Shown here: positions 8,863 through 16,642 of the stretch, piece after piece
Layout of the letters: every line of letters starts with the position of its first letter
Numbering within the stretch: position 1 is the stretch's first letter
Assembly: GCF_016862915.1 (NCBI RefSeq)
Contig: NZ_BONW01000044.1
Span: forward strand, 248,001 to 312,000
Direction: 5' to 3'
From: Plantactinospora endophytica
GTDB taxonomy: Bacteria; Actinomycetota; Actinomycetes; Mycobacteriales; Micromonosporaceae
Length of the DNA: 64,000 bases
Notes under the pieces: model-generated
Seen by the model: only the letters and a program-made list of their open reading frames with translations
Told to the model about the DNA's origin: nothing
The model's database searches: none
Translations under genes and position numbers: made by a program

Positions 8863-9143
8863 GCATGTTGGTCGAAGAGAACCCCGCCCGTCGACGCTTC
8901 GAGATCCTGGTGGACGACGCCCTGGCCGGCTTCGTCGCCTACCAGATCCAGTCCGGGACGAAGGTGCTGGTGCACACCGAGGTCGACGAGGCGTTCGAGG
9001 GCAAGGGGGTCGGCAGCGCGCTGGCCCGGGGCACCCTCGACCAACTCCGGGACCGGGGCGAACTGGTCGCCGTCACCTGCCCCTTCCTGCTCACCTTCAT
9101 CGAGCGCCATCCCGAGTACGCCGCCGTGGTCGTCGACGCCTGA
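8859..9143 (+). CDS. Small GNAT acetyltransferase (YjdJ/N-acetyltransferase domain 8 type)
   Basis: About 94 residues, close to a minimal GNAT domain. It has FVAYQIQSGTKVLVHTEVDEAFEGKGVGSALARGTLD, where the GKGVGSAL part (written here in its family role) is the acetyl-CoA pyrophosphate loop, and a late VTCPFLLTFIERHPEY, typical of the YjdJ group. Substrate unknown. The GTG at 8859 overlaps the upstream stop (GTGA); an ATG two codons later is a possible alternative. The coupling with the PLP enzyme suggests a shared task, but none is documented that I know of. Confidence 0.88.
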   Translation: MSMLVEENPARRRFEILVDDALAGFVAYQIQSGTKVLVHTEVDEAFEGKGVGSALARGTLDQLRDRGELVAVTCPFLLTFIERHPEYAAVVVDA

Positions 9144-9184
9144 GCCACGCCGGGGGGCGTGCCGGCTCGGCCCCGGGGACGGAC

Positions 9185-9190
9185 TACGGT
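9185..9190 (+). promoter_or_regulatory. -10 element (TACGGT) of a leaderless promoter
   Basis: TACGGT ends 7 bases before the GTG at 9198, consistent with a leaderless transcript beginning at the start codon. This is the main reason for choosing 9198 over the GTG at 9159. Confidence 0.45.
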
Positions 9191-9197
9191 CGTACCC

Positions 9198-10292
9198 GTG
9201 GCGGAGCCGGAAGTGCGCACGACGGGCCGGACGGGTCGGGTGGTGGCCGGAGTGGTCGCGGTGGCCGCGCTCGGCGCCGCCGTGGTCGGGGTGGGGCTGT
9301 GGCGGGGCTGGTTCGCCGACCCGTCGGTCTCGGACGCGCCCCTCGGCCGGCCCGGCAGCGTGCAGACCCTGGTCCGTGACCTCGCCGCGCCCTGGGGACT
9401 GGCCTTCCTGCCGGACGGCACCGCGCTGGTGACCGAGCGGGACAGCAAGCGGGTCCTCCAGGTCTCCGGCGGTACGGCCCGGGAGGTGGCCCGGATCGAG
9501 GAGGCGGCACCCTCCGGCGAGGGCGGCCTGCTCGGCCTCGCCGTCTCCCCCGCCTACGCCACCGACCGCTGGGTGTACGTCTACTACACCGCCGCCGACG
9601 ACAACCGGATCGCCCGGCTGCGCCTCGGCGAGCCGGCCCGGGAGATCGTGCTGAGCGGCATCCCGCGCGGCTCCCGGACGCACAACGGCGGCCGGATCGC
9701 GTTCGGGCCGGACGGCATGCTCTACGTCGGCACCGGGGACGCTGGGGACCGGGACGCCGCACAGGACCGGAACAGCCTGGCGGGCAAGATCCTGCGGATG
9801 ACGCCGGACGGCCGGCCCGCCCCGGGCAACCCGTTCCGGGACACCCTCGTCTACAGCTACGGCCACCGCAACGTGCAGGGGCTGGGCTGGCACGCCGACG
9901 GCACCATGTGGGCCGCCGAGTTCGGGCAGAACCACTACGACGAACTCAACCGGATCAGGGCGGGCGGCAACTACGGGTGGCCGGAGGTGGAGGGCGACTC
10001 CGACGACAACCGGTTCGTCGCCCCGGTCGCCACCTGGGGCACCGACGAGGCGTCGCCGAGCGGGCTGGCGGTGGTCGGCGACCGGGTCTGGCTGGCCTGC
10101 CTGCGCGGGCAGCGGCTCTATCGGATCGGCACCGACGGGCAGGCCGCCGAGGCGCTGCTGACCGGCGACTACGGCCGGCTCCGGCACGTCGCCCCGGCGC
10201 CGGACGGTTCGCTGTGGGTGCTCACCTCCAACCGGGACGGACGCGGCTCGCCGGAGGACGGCGACGACCGGATTCTCCGGCTGGTGCCGTAG
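9198..10292 (+). CDS. PQQ-type sugar (glucose/sorbosone) dehydrogenase, membrane-anchored
   Basis: 364 residues. A hydrophobic segment near residues 14-37 serves as signal anchor or uncleaved signal, so the beta-propeller lies outside the membrane. Propeller landmarks of the GSDH family follow: LAAPWGLAFLPDG, GEGGLLGLAVSP, SRTHNGGRIAFGPDG, GDRDAAQDRNSLAGKI, YGHRNVQGLGW and EFGQNHYDELNRI plus NYGWPEVEG. The family oxidises aldoses with PQQ in soluble relatives, but many actinobacterial members have unproved cofactors and substrates. No PQQ genes are in the window. Confidence 0.9.
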   Translation: MAEPEVRTTGRTGRVVAGVVAVAALGAAVVGVGLWRGWFADPSVSDAPLGRPGSVQTLVRDLAAPWGLAFLPDGTALVTERDSKRVLQVSGGTAREVARIEEAAPSGEGGLLGLAVSPAYATDRWVYVYYTAADDNRIARLRLGEPAREIVLSGIPRGSRTHNGGRIAFGPDGMLYVGTGDAGDRDAAQDRNSLAGKILRMTPDGRPAPGNPFRDTLVYSYGHRNVQGLGWHADGTMWAAEFGQNHYDELNRIRAGGNYGWPEVEGDSDDNRFVAPVATWGTDEASPSGLAVVGDRVWLACLRGQRLYRIGTDGQAAEALLTGDYGRLRHVAPAPDGSLWVLTSNRDGRGSPEDGDDRILRLVP

Positions 10293-10324
10293 CCGACCGC
10301 CGGACGAAGCCGGACGCGAACCGG

Positions 10325-11110
10325 TCAGATCGCGTGTTCTGGGGCGGGGAGTTCGGTGAACGGGAAGCGGAGCCGGAAGTCCGGCCAGGGCACGCTGAGT
10401 CGCAGAAACCCGTCGCCACGGCCGGCGTCCACCCCCAGCTCGGCGATCTGACCGAGGTCGGTGAGGGAGCGCCGGGCCTGCTCCTCGGTGACCCCGGCCG
10501 CCCCGGCCAGGGTGGTCAGGCTGGTGCTGACCACCCGGCGACGCCACCGCCGCCGGGTGCGCTGGGCCAGCCGACGGATCGCGATGGCCACCAGTACGGC
10601 CTGGTCGTCCCGCTGCGCCCGGGCCTCCAACTCCCGCTCCGGCTCAGAGAGCGGCAGCACCTCCAACGGATCGCGGTCCAGCCGGGGCGTGACCCACGGG
10701 TCGGCCCCGTCACCCGCCTCGTCGTCGGCGAGGTCGAAGAGACCGAACTCGGCCAGGCAGAGCAGCAGCTCGCCGACGGTGTGCGGTACGGGTACCTCGC
10801 GCCGCCGGCACATCTCGGCGAACAGCTCGATCCGGGTCGCCCGGACCCGGACCATCCAGGCGTAGTGCTGCCGGGCGTGCAGCTCGGCGTCCTCGGCGTC
10901 CCGGCCGGTGCGGCGCCGCCGGGCCCGGTCCACCCACTCCTCGACGCTGCCGGGGTCGCACCACGCCGGGCCCTCCCACGGCACCAGCGTCGACCAGTCG
11001 GAACGGCGGAACCGGGACTGCTCGGGCACGACGGTGAGGTAGACGAAGGCACAGGGTAGCCACCGGATCCAGGACGGCGTGAGGGCGGCCCGCCGCCAGC
11101 GAGGGGTCAC
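10325..11110 (-). CDS. Uncharacterised protein, possible DNA-binding C-terminus
   Basis: 261 residues, no signal or membrane segment. The middle has many Arg and Glu and an RRREVPVPHTVGELLLCLAEFGLFD segment. The C-terminal third has a stretch with LTTLAGAAGVTEEQARRSLTDLGQ that reads as a helix-turn-helix or winged helix, then a beta-like FRLRFPFTELP. It may belong to one of the DUF6042-like actinobacterial families, but I am not sure. The GTG at 11110 is preceded by TATCGT at 11123-11118, a good leaderless -10; an ATG at 11155 would add 15 residues. Confidence 0.7.
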   Translation of the reverse strand: MTPRWRRAALTPSWIRWLPCAFVYLTVVPEQSRFRRSDWSTLVPWEGPAWCDPGSVEEWVDRARRRRTGRDAEDAELHARQHYAWMVRVRATRIELFAEMCRRREVPVPHTVGELLLCLAEFGLFDLADDEAGDGADPWVTPRLDRDPLEVLPLSEPERELEARAQRDDQAVLVAIAIRRLAQRTRRRWRRRVVSTSLTTLAGAAGVTEEQARRSLTDLGQIAELGVDAGRGDGFLRLSVPWPDFRLRFPFTELPAPEHAI

Positions 11111-11199
11111 CGGACGAACGATACCGCGACTCGCCGTAAACGTGGGGGCACCCATGGTGACAGTGCTGGTACGGATCGGATGCCGACCCGAGAGTCCGA

Positions 11200-12717
11200 T
11201 CAGGACCGTCCGGCGAGTACCTCCGCGACGGCCCGACCGGCGGCCCGGGTGGCGCCGTAACTGGCCAGGTGCACCCGGCCGGTGACCGTCGACGGTACGC
11301 CGAGTTCCACCACCACCGCGTCCGGGCGGGCCGCCAGGAGATGGCGTACCGCCGCCGTCATCCAGTCGTGCCGGTGCAGGTCCCGGACCACCAGCACCAG
11401 CGCCCGCCCGGCCGCCCCGGCCAGTACGCCGGACGGCGGCGTACCGTCACCGGCCAGGTCCTCGACGGCCAGCCGTACGCAGGTGGTGCCGGGGAGCAGC
11501 GCGGCCAGCGGCTCACCCACTCCCCACGGCGTCTCGGCGCCGATCGCGATGTTGCGAAGCGGCTCGAACTCCACCACGTGAGCCGGGCCGGTCAACGGCA
11601 GCGCGGCCGGATCACTGCCTTCGGTGACCCGGATCGCGCGGCGCGCGGCGGCCAGCCCGAGTGGTGAGCCGTCCGGGCCGGGGCTGGTCCACGCCTCCCG
11701 TTGCGCCCGGGCGGCACTGCTCCACGCGGCCAGCAGGCCGACCCGCTTGGCCGCCTCGACCAGCCGCTCCTCCGGCAGCACCCCGGCGAGTACCGCGTCG
11801 ACGATCGCGTCCCGCGCCCGCAGGGCGTCCACCTCGTCGGCGTGCTCGCCGCCGATGCAGATCGCGTCGGCACCGGCGACCAGGGCCCGGACGGTCGCCC
11901 CGGCGAAGCCGTACCGGTCGGCGACGGCGCGCATCTCGATGGCGTCGGTCACCACCACACCCTGGAAGCCCAGTTCCTCGCGGAGCAGGTCGGTCAGCAC
12001 CCGCCGGCTCAGCGTCGCCGGCCACTCCTCGTCGATCGCCGGTACCAGCAGGTGGCCGGTCATCACCGCCTGCACTCCGGCATCGATCGCCGCCCGGAAC
12101 GGCGGCAGCTCGCAGGCGTCCAGCCGGGCCCGGGAGACCGCGATCCGGGGTACGTCGAGGTGCGAGTCGACGCTGGTGTCCCCGTGCCCGGGGAAGTGCT
12201 TGGCGCAGGCGGCGACCCCGGCAGCCTGGAGACCGCGTACCCAGGCGGCGGTGTGCCGGGCGACCAGCGCCGGATCGGACCCGAAGGACCGTACGCCGAT
12301 CACCGGGTTGTCGGGGTTGGCGTTCACGTCCGCGTCGGGGGCGTAGTTCAGGGTGATCCCGGCGGCGGCCAGTTCGGCGCCGAGGTCGCGGGCGACCGCC
12401 TCGGTCAGCTCGGGGTCGTCGACCGCGCCGAGCGCCAGGTTGCCCGGCCGGGAGCTGCCGAGCCGGGACTCCAGCCGGGTGACGTCACCGGCCTCCTCGT
12501 CGATCGCCACCAGCACGTCCGGGCGTTCCGCCCGCATCGCGTCGGTCAGCGCGGTGACCTGCTCGGTGTCGACCACGTTGCGGGCGAACAGCACCACCCC
12601 GCCGAGCCCGTCGCCGAGCCATCGGCGCACCCAGTCCGGCGGTCGGGTGGTGCCGACGAACCCGGGCTGGAGCACCGCCGCCGCCAGGCTGGACAGGTTG
12701 TCCGTCGTTCCGTTCAT
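11200..12717 (-). CDS. Glycoside hydrolase family 3 (beta-N-acetylhexosaminidase-like)
   Basis: 505 residues. The N-terminal GH3 barrel has LVAIDEEAGDVTRL, the catalytic His/Asp loop KHFPGHGDTSVDSH (about 169-182) and the nucleophile region VVTDAIEMRA (about 252-261), where Asp is the nucleophile. The KHFPGHGDT loop is typical of NagZ-type enzymes that remove N-acetylglucosamine from peptidoglycan fragments or chitin. A second, alpha/beta domain follows (residues 330-505). No signal peptide, so probably cytosolic. A TAGATT -10-like box sits at 12740-12735 and a near-palindromic AT-rich element lies at 12805-12824. Stands alone. Confidence 0.92.
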   Translation of the reverse strand: MNGTTDNLSSLAAAVLQPGFVGTTRPPDWVRRWLGDGLGGVVLFARNVVDTEQVTALTDAMRAERPDVLVAIDEEAGDVTRLESRLGSSRPGNLALGAVDDPELTEAVARDLGAELAAAGITLNYAPDADVNANPDNPVIGVRSFGSDPALVARHTAAWVRGLQAAGVAACAKHFPGHGDTSVDSHLDVPRIAVSRARLDACELPPFRAAIDAGVQAVMTGHLLVPAIDEEWPATLSRRVLTDLLREELGFQGVVVTDAIEMRAVADRYGFAGATVRALVAGADAICIGGEHADEVDALRARDAIVDAVLAGVLPEERLVEAAKRVGLLAAWSSAARAQREAWTSPGPDGSPLGLAAARRAIRVTEGSDPAALPLTGPAHVVEFEPLRNIAIGAETPWGVGEPLAALLPGTTCVRLAVEDLAGDGTPPSGVLAGAAGRALVLVVRDLHRHDWMTAAVRHLLAARPDAVVVELGVPSTVTGRVHLASYGATRAAGRAVAEVLAGRS

Positions 12718-12804
12718 CCCGCCGGTTCCCCCCGAATCTACAGTGGACAGCCGCCGCCCTGGTAGCGGCGGGTGCTGCCATGGTCACACCACCTCGACAA
12801 ATAG

Positions 12805-12824
12805 TCAATAAACCTTCCTATTAA
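12805..12824 (-). promoter_or_regulatory. AT-rich operator-like element upstream of the GH3 gene
   Basis: In a 72% GC window this stretch (containing AATAGGAAGGTTTATT) is conspicuously AT-rich. It resembles the AGGAAAgTTTCCT-type palindromes seen before sugar-hydrolase genes in actinomycetes, with 12 of 16 positions in agreement by my reading. It lies about 90 bp upstream of the GH3 start. The function is inference only. Confidence 0.3.
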
Positions 12825-12858
12825 CCGGAACGGGCCGCGACACGCGACAGTGCCGGCG

Positions 12859-13056
12859 ATGACGTGGGACAGTGCTGGAATGCTGCCCAGCACCCTCCCG
12901 GAGACCGGGTCGCACCTCGCCGAGCTGCCGTACCCGCTGCTCGCCGCCGAGGAGACGAGCTGGTTCGACATCCCCGGCGTCCAGATCGTGGGCGCCATCC
13001 TCGGCACCGTGCTACTGGTCGCGGCCCTGCGATCGATGTTCGGCGGCCGTCGCTAG
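12859..13056 (+). CDS. Small membrane protein, unknown function
   Basis: 65 residues with a short acidic N-terminal part (LPYPLLAAEETSWFDIPG) and one transmembrane helix (residues 38-55, VGAILGTVLLVAALRSM) followed by a GGRR tail. Divergent from the GH3 gene. The ATG at 12859 is chosen; another ATG at 12880 would leave the helix intact. No clear ribosome site. No family recognised. Confidence 0.6.
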   Translation: MTWDSAGMLPSTLPETGSHLAELPYPLLAAEETSWFDIPGVQIVGAILGTVLLVAALRSMFGGRR

Positions 13057-13181
13057 CCGTCGAACCCACCATCCCCGGTCTCACGGATGCCGGGGATGGC
13101 GACGGGGACGTCGTCCGGCTGCCGGGAGCAACCGACGGCGGCCGTTTCGGGACCGGGCCGCCGGGGTACCTCCGGCGACCG

Positions 13182-14834
13182 ATGAAGCTGCCACCCCTGC
13201 ACGCCACCCGGCTCCGCCGTGCCGCCCGGCACCGGTTCGGCTGGCGGTCGTTGCGCCCCGAACAGCTCACCGCGATGCGTGCGGTGATGCGCCGCCGGGA
13301 CGCCCTCGTCATCCTGCCCACCGGCGCCGGAAAGTCGGCCGTCTACCAGGTACCGGCGACGCTGCTGACCGGACCGACGGTGGTGATCTCCCCGCTGCTG
13401 GCCCTCCAGCAGGACCAGATCGCCGCGCTCAACGACCGCGACCGCCCCGAACTCCGGGCGGTACGGATCAGCTCGGCGGAGAGCGCCGGACAGCGGGCCG
13501 CCGCCCTCGACGAGATCCGGTCCGGTCGCGCCCGGTTCCTGTTCACCACCCCGGAGCAGCTCAGCAACCCCGAACGGCTGGCCGAGGTACGCGCACTCCG
13601 CCCGGCCCTGGTCGCGGTCGACGAGGCGCACTGCATCTCCGCCTGGGGACACGACTTCCGCCCCGACTACCTGGCCCTCGGGCACCTGATCCGGGAGTTG
13701 GGCCGACCGCCGGTGGTCGCGCTGACCGCCACCGCGTCGCCACCGGTCCGGGACGACATCGTCGAGCGGCTCGGCCTGCGCAAGCCCAAACTGGTGGTCT
13801 CCGGGCTGGACCGCACCAACCTCTTCCTGGAGGTGGCGAACTGTGCCACCGAGGACTACCGATGGCGGCGACTGCTCGCGCTGCTCCGCGCCGAGTCCCG
13901 GCCCGGGATCGTCTACGTGCCGACCCGACGGGCCGCCGAGGAGCTGGCCGAGCGGCTGACCGGGGCGGACTTCCCGGCGAAGTACTACCACGGCGGGATG
14001 CCGGCCGGTCCCCGGGAGGAACTGCACGAGGACTTCCTCGCCGACCGGGTACCGATCATGGTGGCGACCTCGGCGTTCGGGATGGGCATCGACAAGCCGA
14101 ACATCCGCTGGGTGGTACACATGGCCCTGCCGGACGCGCCGGACAGCTACCTCCAGGAGATCGGCCGAGCCGGCCGGGACGGTGATCCGGCCCGCGCACT
14201 GCTGCTCTGGCGGGCCGAGGACGTCGGACTGCGCCGCTACTTCACCGGCGGCGCCCCCGACCAGGAGGAGTTGCGCGACCTCGCCGCACTGCTCCGGGAC
14301 GGCCCCACCACCCGGGCCGCGCTGCGCGAACGGACCGGACTCGGCGCCCGCAAGCTCGGTCAACTGCTCGCCCTGCTGGAACAGGCCGGTGCCGCCGAGA
14401 CCCTCCCGGACAACCGGCTCGGCAGCCCCCGGTACGCCCCGAAGCCCGTCGACGCGGCCAGCGCCGCACTCGCCGAGGCGGAACGGCAGCAGACGGTGCA
14501 GCGGTCGCGTACCGACATGATGCGGGCGTTCGCCGAGGCCCGGAACTGCCGGGGCCAGTTCCTGCTGGCGTACTTCGGCGAACGGCTGGCCAAGCCCTGC
14601 GGGCACTGCGACAACTGCCACGCGGGGGGCCAGGACGCCGCCGCGCCGGCCCGGACGGAGGCGGACGAGCCGTTCCCGGTACACGGCACCGTGCGGCACA
14701 CCGAGTGGGGCACCGGGATGGTGCTCGGCTACGAGGAGGACCGGATGACGGTGCTCTTCGACGAGGTGGGCTACAAGACCCTCTCGGTACGGGTGGTCAG
14801 CGAACAGGGCCTGCTGGAGCCGGTTGACGACTGA
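13182..14834 (+). CDS. recQ: ATP-dependent DNA helicase, RecQ family
   Basis: 550 residues, 3'-5' helicase. Motif I LPTGAGKS with Lys51, motif II DEAH at 147-150 followed by the RecQ loop CISAWGHDFRPDY, motif III ALTATA, motif V ATSAFGMGIDKPN and motif VI QEIGRAGRDGDP. A zinc site is built from the ARNCRGQ and CGHCDNC cysteines. There is no HRDC domain. Instead the last 50 residues (HGTVRHTEWGTGMV, then MTVLFDEVGYKTLSV) look like the small barrel (DUF3553/Tudor-like) found at the end of PcrA/UvrD-type helicases. Acts in recombination and fork repair. Start at the ATG at 13182; upstream in-frame codons are not protein-like. Confidence 0.95.
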   Translation: MKLPPLHATRLRRAARHRFGWRSLRPEQLTAMRAVMRRRDALVILPTGAGKSAVYQVPATLLTGPTVVISPLLALQQDQIAALNDRDRPELRAVRISSAESAGQRAAALDEIRSGRARFLFTTPEQLSNPERLAEVRALRPALVAVDEAHCISAWGHDFRPDYLALGHLIRELGRPPVVALTATASPPVRDDIVERLGLRKPKLVVSGLDRTNLFLEVANCATEDYRWRRLLALLRAESRPGIVYVPTRRAAEELAERLTGADFPAKYYHGGMPAGPREELHEDFLADRVPIMVATSAFGMGIDKPNIRWVVHMALPDAPDSYLQEIGRAGRDGDPARALLLWRAEDVGLRRYFTGGAPDQEELRDLAALLRDGPTTRAALRERTGLGARKLGQLLALLEQAGAAETLPDNRLGSPRYAPKPVDAASAALAEAERQQTVQRSRTDMMRAFAEARNCRGQFLLAYFGERLAKPCGHCDNCHAGGQDAAAPARTEADEPFPVHGTVRHTEWGTGMVLGYEEDRMTVLFDEVGYKTLSVRVVSEQGLLEPVDD

Positions 14835-14990
14835 TCTACGGTGTCCCGGGGTACGAGGTCAGCAGGACGCACCGGGACGGGTCGGCAGGACGCCCCGGGA
14901 CGGCCGGGACGTCGTACGGCGATTCGGTTTGCCCTCGGCCGCCCGGTGCCGTGGGATGTGATGGTTTGTTCTCAGTGGAGGGAGGTTGCC

Positions 14991-15497
14991 GTGACCGAGC
15001 AACCGCTATATGCGAGCGAGTTCGGATTCTCCGACGACGAGTGGGGCCTGCTCGTCGGCCTGCCGCAGTCGGTGTTGACCGCGGCCAGCGCCGCGGAGTC
15101 GGACGGCAGCCGCCGGACCCGGACGGAGAACGCCGCCGGCCTGGAGAGCATCGCCGCCGGACGGGAGTCGGCCAGCCCGCTGGTCGCCGCCGTCGCCGGT
15201 GAGCTGATCACCCGGGTCGGCGACCCCGAGGTGGGCGAGGAGTTGCCGGCGATCGAGCCGGCCGACCCGAAGGCGTACATCGCCGACGTGCTGAGCCGGG
15301 CGGAGAGCGCCTCGAAGCTGCTGGCCAGCCGGGTCTCCGAGGGCGAGGCCGGGGCGTACCGGCACTGGCTGCTGACCATCGCCGAGCATGTGGTGACCGC
15401 CGCGTCGACCGGCGGGGTACTCGGCCTCGGCGGCGACGAGGTGACCGAGCAGGAGCGGCGGTTCCGGGACGAACTGTCGCACGTCCTCAACGACTGA
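14991..15497 (+). CDS. Uncharacterised actinobacterial protein
   Basis: 168 residues. The GTG at 14991 follows GGAGGGAGG at 6 bases, which fixes the start. The protein opens with an acidic aromatic patch (EFGFSDDEWGLLVGLPQ) and is then mostly helical, with Ala- and Glu-rich stretches, a VAAVAGELITR helix and a Gly-rich turn (GGVLGLGGDEV) near the end. No signal peptide, no membrane helix, no catalytic motif recognised. It ends just before a strong terminator. Confidence 0.75.
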   Translation: MTEQPLYASEFGFSDDEWGLLVGLPQSVLTAASAAESDGSRRTRTENAAGLESIAAGRESASPLVAAVAGELITRVGDPEVGEELPAIEPADPKAYIADVLSRAESASKLLASRVSEGEAGAYRHWLLTIAEHVVTAASTGGVLGLGGDEVTEQERRFRDELSHVLND

Positions 15498-15512
15498 CCG
15501 ACGGCGGAAACG

Positions 15513-15550
15513 ACAGCGCCCCGTACCCCGCGAGGGTCACGGGGCGCTGT
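15513..15550. terminator. Intrinsic terminator, perfect 12-bp stem
   Basis: Arms 15513-15524 and 15539-15550 (ACAGCGCCCCGT and its complement) are perfectly complementary across a 14-base loop. It follows the gene ending at 15497 by 16 bases and faces the convergent topoisomerase gene. Confidence 0.82.
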
Positions 15551-15552
15551 GC

Positions 15553-15615
15553 TGCTCACCTGTACCTCGGAGGCGTTACCCGGCAGCGGTAAGGCCTCTG
15601 ACGTCCAGGTGAGCG
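15553..15615. repeat. 63-bp imperfect palindrome (long hairpin)
   Basis: Arms 15553-15574 and 15594-15615 match at 18 of 22 positions, and two of the mismatches are G-U pairs in RNA. Between them TTACC (15576-15580) and GGTAA (15588-15592) form an inner 5-bp stem with a 7-base loop. It directly follows the terminator at 15513-15550. It could be a second terminator read from the other side, a REP-like element, or a structured RNA. Confidence 0.6.
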
Positions 15616-15661
15616 TGACCGGGTCGGGGCGGCACCGTTGCAGCCGGACCACCACCGCCGG

Positions 15662-16642
15662 TCAGCGGCCGAGGAGCGCCAGAACGGCCCGTTCGGCCTC
15701 GGCGTCGGTACAGTCCGACGGCAGGTCGGCGACCGTGCCGCCCTGGTAGAGGTCGAGCAGGCGGGGGTCCACGTAAGAGGCTCGGGCCACCGCCGGGGTG
15801 TTGCCGAGTCGGCCCGACACCCGGCGCATCGCCTCGGCGACCACCCGGCGCCGCGCCGTCATCGACTGCTGCGGCCCGGCCTCGGCCAGCGCCCGGGACG
15901 CCCACAGCGTCGCATGCCAGGTGCGGAAGTCCTTCGCCGTCATCTCGCCGCCGCTGGCCGTACGCAGGTAGTCGTTGACCTCGTCGCTGCGGACGTCCCG
16001 CCAGGCCCGGCCGTCCCAGTAGCCGAACAGCCGCTGGGCGGTACGCCGCCGTCGGCGCAGTTCCCGCAGTACCCGGCACGCCTCGGTGTCGTCGATCCGG
16101 AGCACCTGGTCGATGCCACCCTTGGCCGGGAACTCGAAGACCACCGAGCCGGCGCGGGTCCGGGTGTGCTCGGGCCGCAGGGTGGCCACCCCGAACGTCG
16201 GGTCGTCGCCGGCCGCGTACTGGTCGCTGCCGATCCGGAAGGTGCCCATGTCGAGCAGCCGGGCCACGGTCGCCAACACCCGAGGGCGGCGCAGTCCCCG
16301 CCCGGCCAGGTCGGCACAGACCTGTTCGCGCAGCACCGGCAGCCGGGTGGCCACCTCCAGCACGTGGTCGAACTTCGCCTGGTCCCGGCGGACCCGCCAG
16401 GTCGGGTGGTAGAGGTACTGCCGGCGCCCGGCCGCGTCGACGCCGACCGCCTGGATGTGTCCGGCCGGGTGCGGGCAGATCCAGACGTCCCTCCAGGCCG
16501 GCGGGATCACCAGTTCGCGGAGCCGGGCCACCTCGTCCCGGTCCCGGATCGGCTGCCCCCCGGTGTCCAGGAAGACCACGCCGCGACCGCGCCGGCGCCG
16601 GCCGTACCCCGGGGCCGACAGGTCGCTACGCCGCAACCGCAC
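15662..16642 (-). CDS. DNA topoisomerase IB (poxvirus-like bacterial type)
   Basis: 326 residues, the usual size for bacterial TopIB. Catalytic elements: an Arg in the RIGSDQYAAGDDPTFGVATL region, TAKDFRTWHAT with the active-site His and Lys, and the nucleophile Tyr near residue 290 in AVARASYVDPRLLDLY. The enzyme relaxes positive and negative supercoils by forming a 3'-phosphotyrosine bond. The GTG start at 16642 lies 17 bp inside the end of the upstream glycosyltransferase gene, so it may be cotranscribed with the heptose operon, perhaps by chance. Confidence 0.93.
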   Translation of the reverse strand: MRLRRSDLSAPGYGRRRRGRGVVFLDTGGQPIRDRDEVARLRELVIPPAWRDVWICPHPAGHIQAVGVDAAGRRQYLYHPTWRVRRDQAKFDHVLEVATRLPVLREQVCADLAGRGLRRPRVLATVARLLDMGTFRIGSDQYAAGDDPTFGVATLRPEHTRTRAGSVVFEFPAKGGIDQVLRIDDTEACRVLRELRRRRRTAQRLFGYWDGRAWRDVRSDEVNDYLRTASGGEMTAKDFRTWHATLWASRALAEAGPQQSMTARRRVVAEAMRRVSGRLGNTPAVARASYVDPRLLDLYQGGTVADLPSDCTDAEAERAVLALLGR

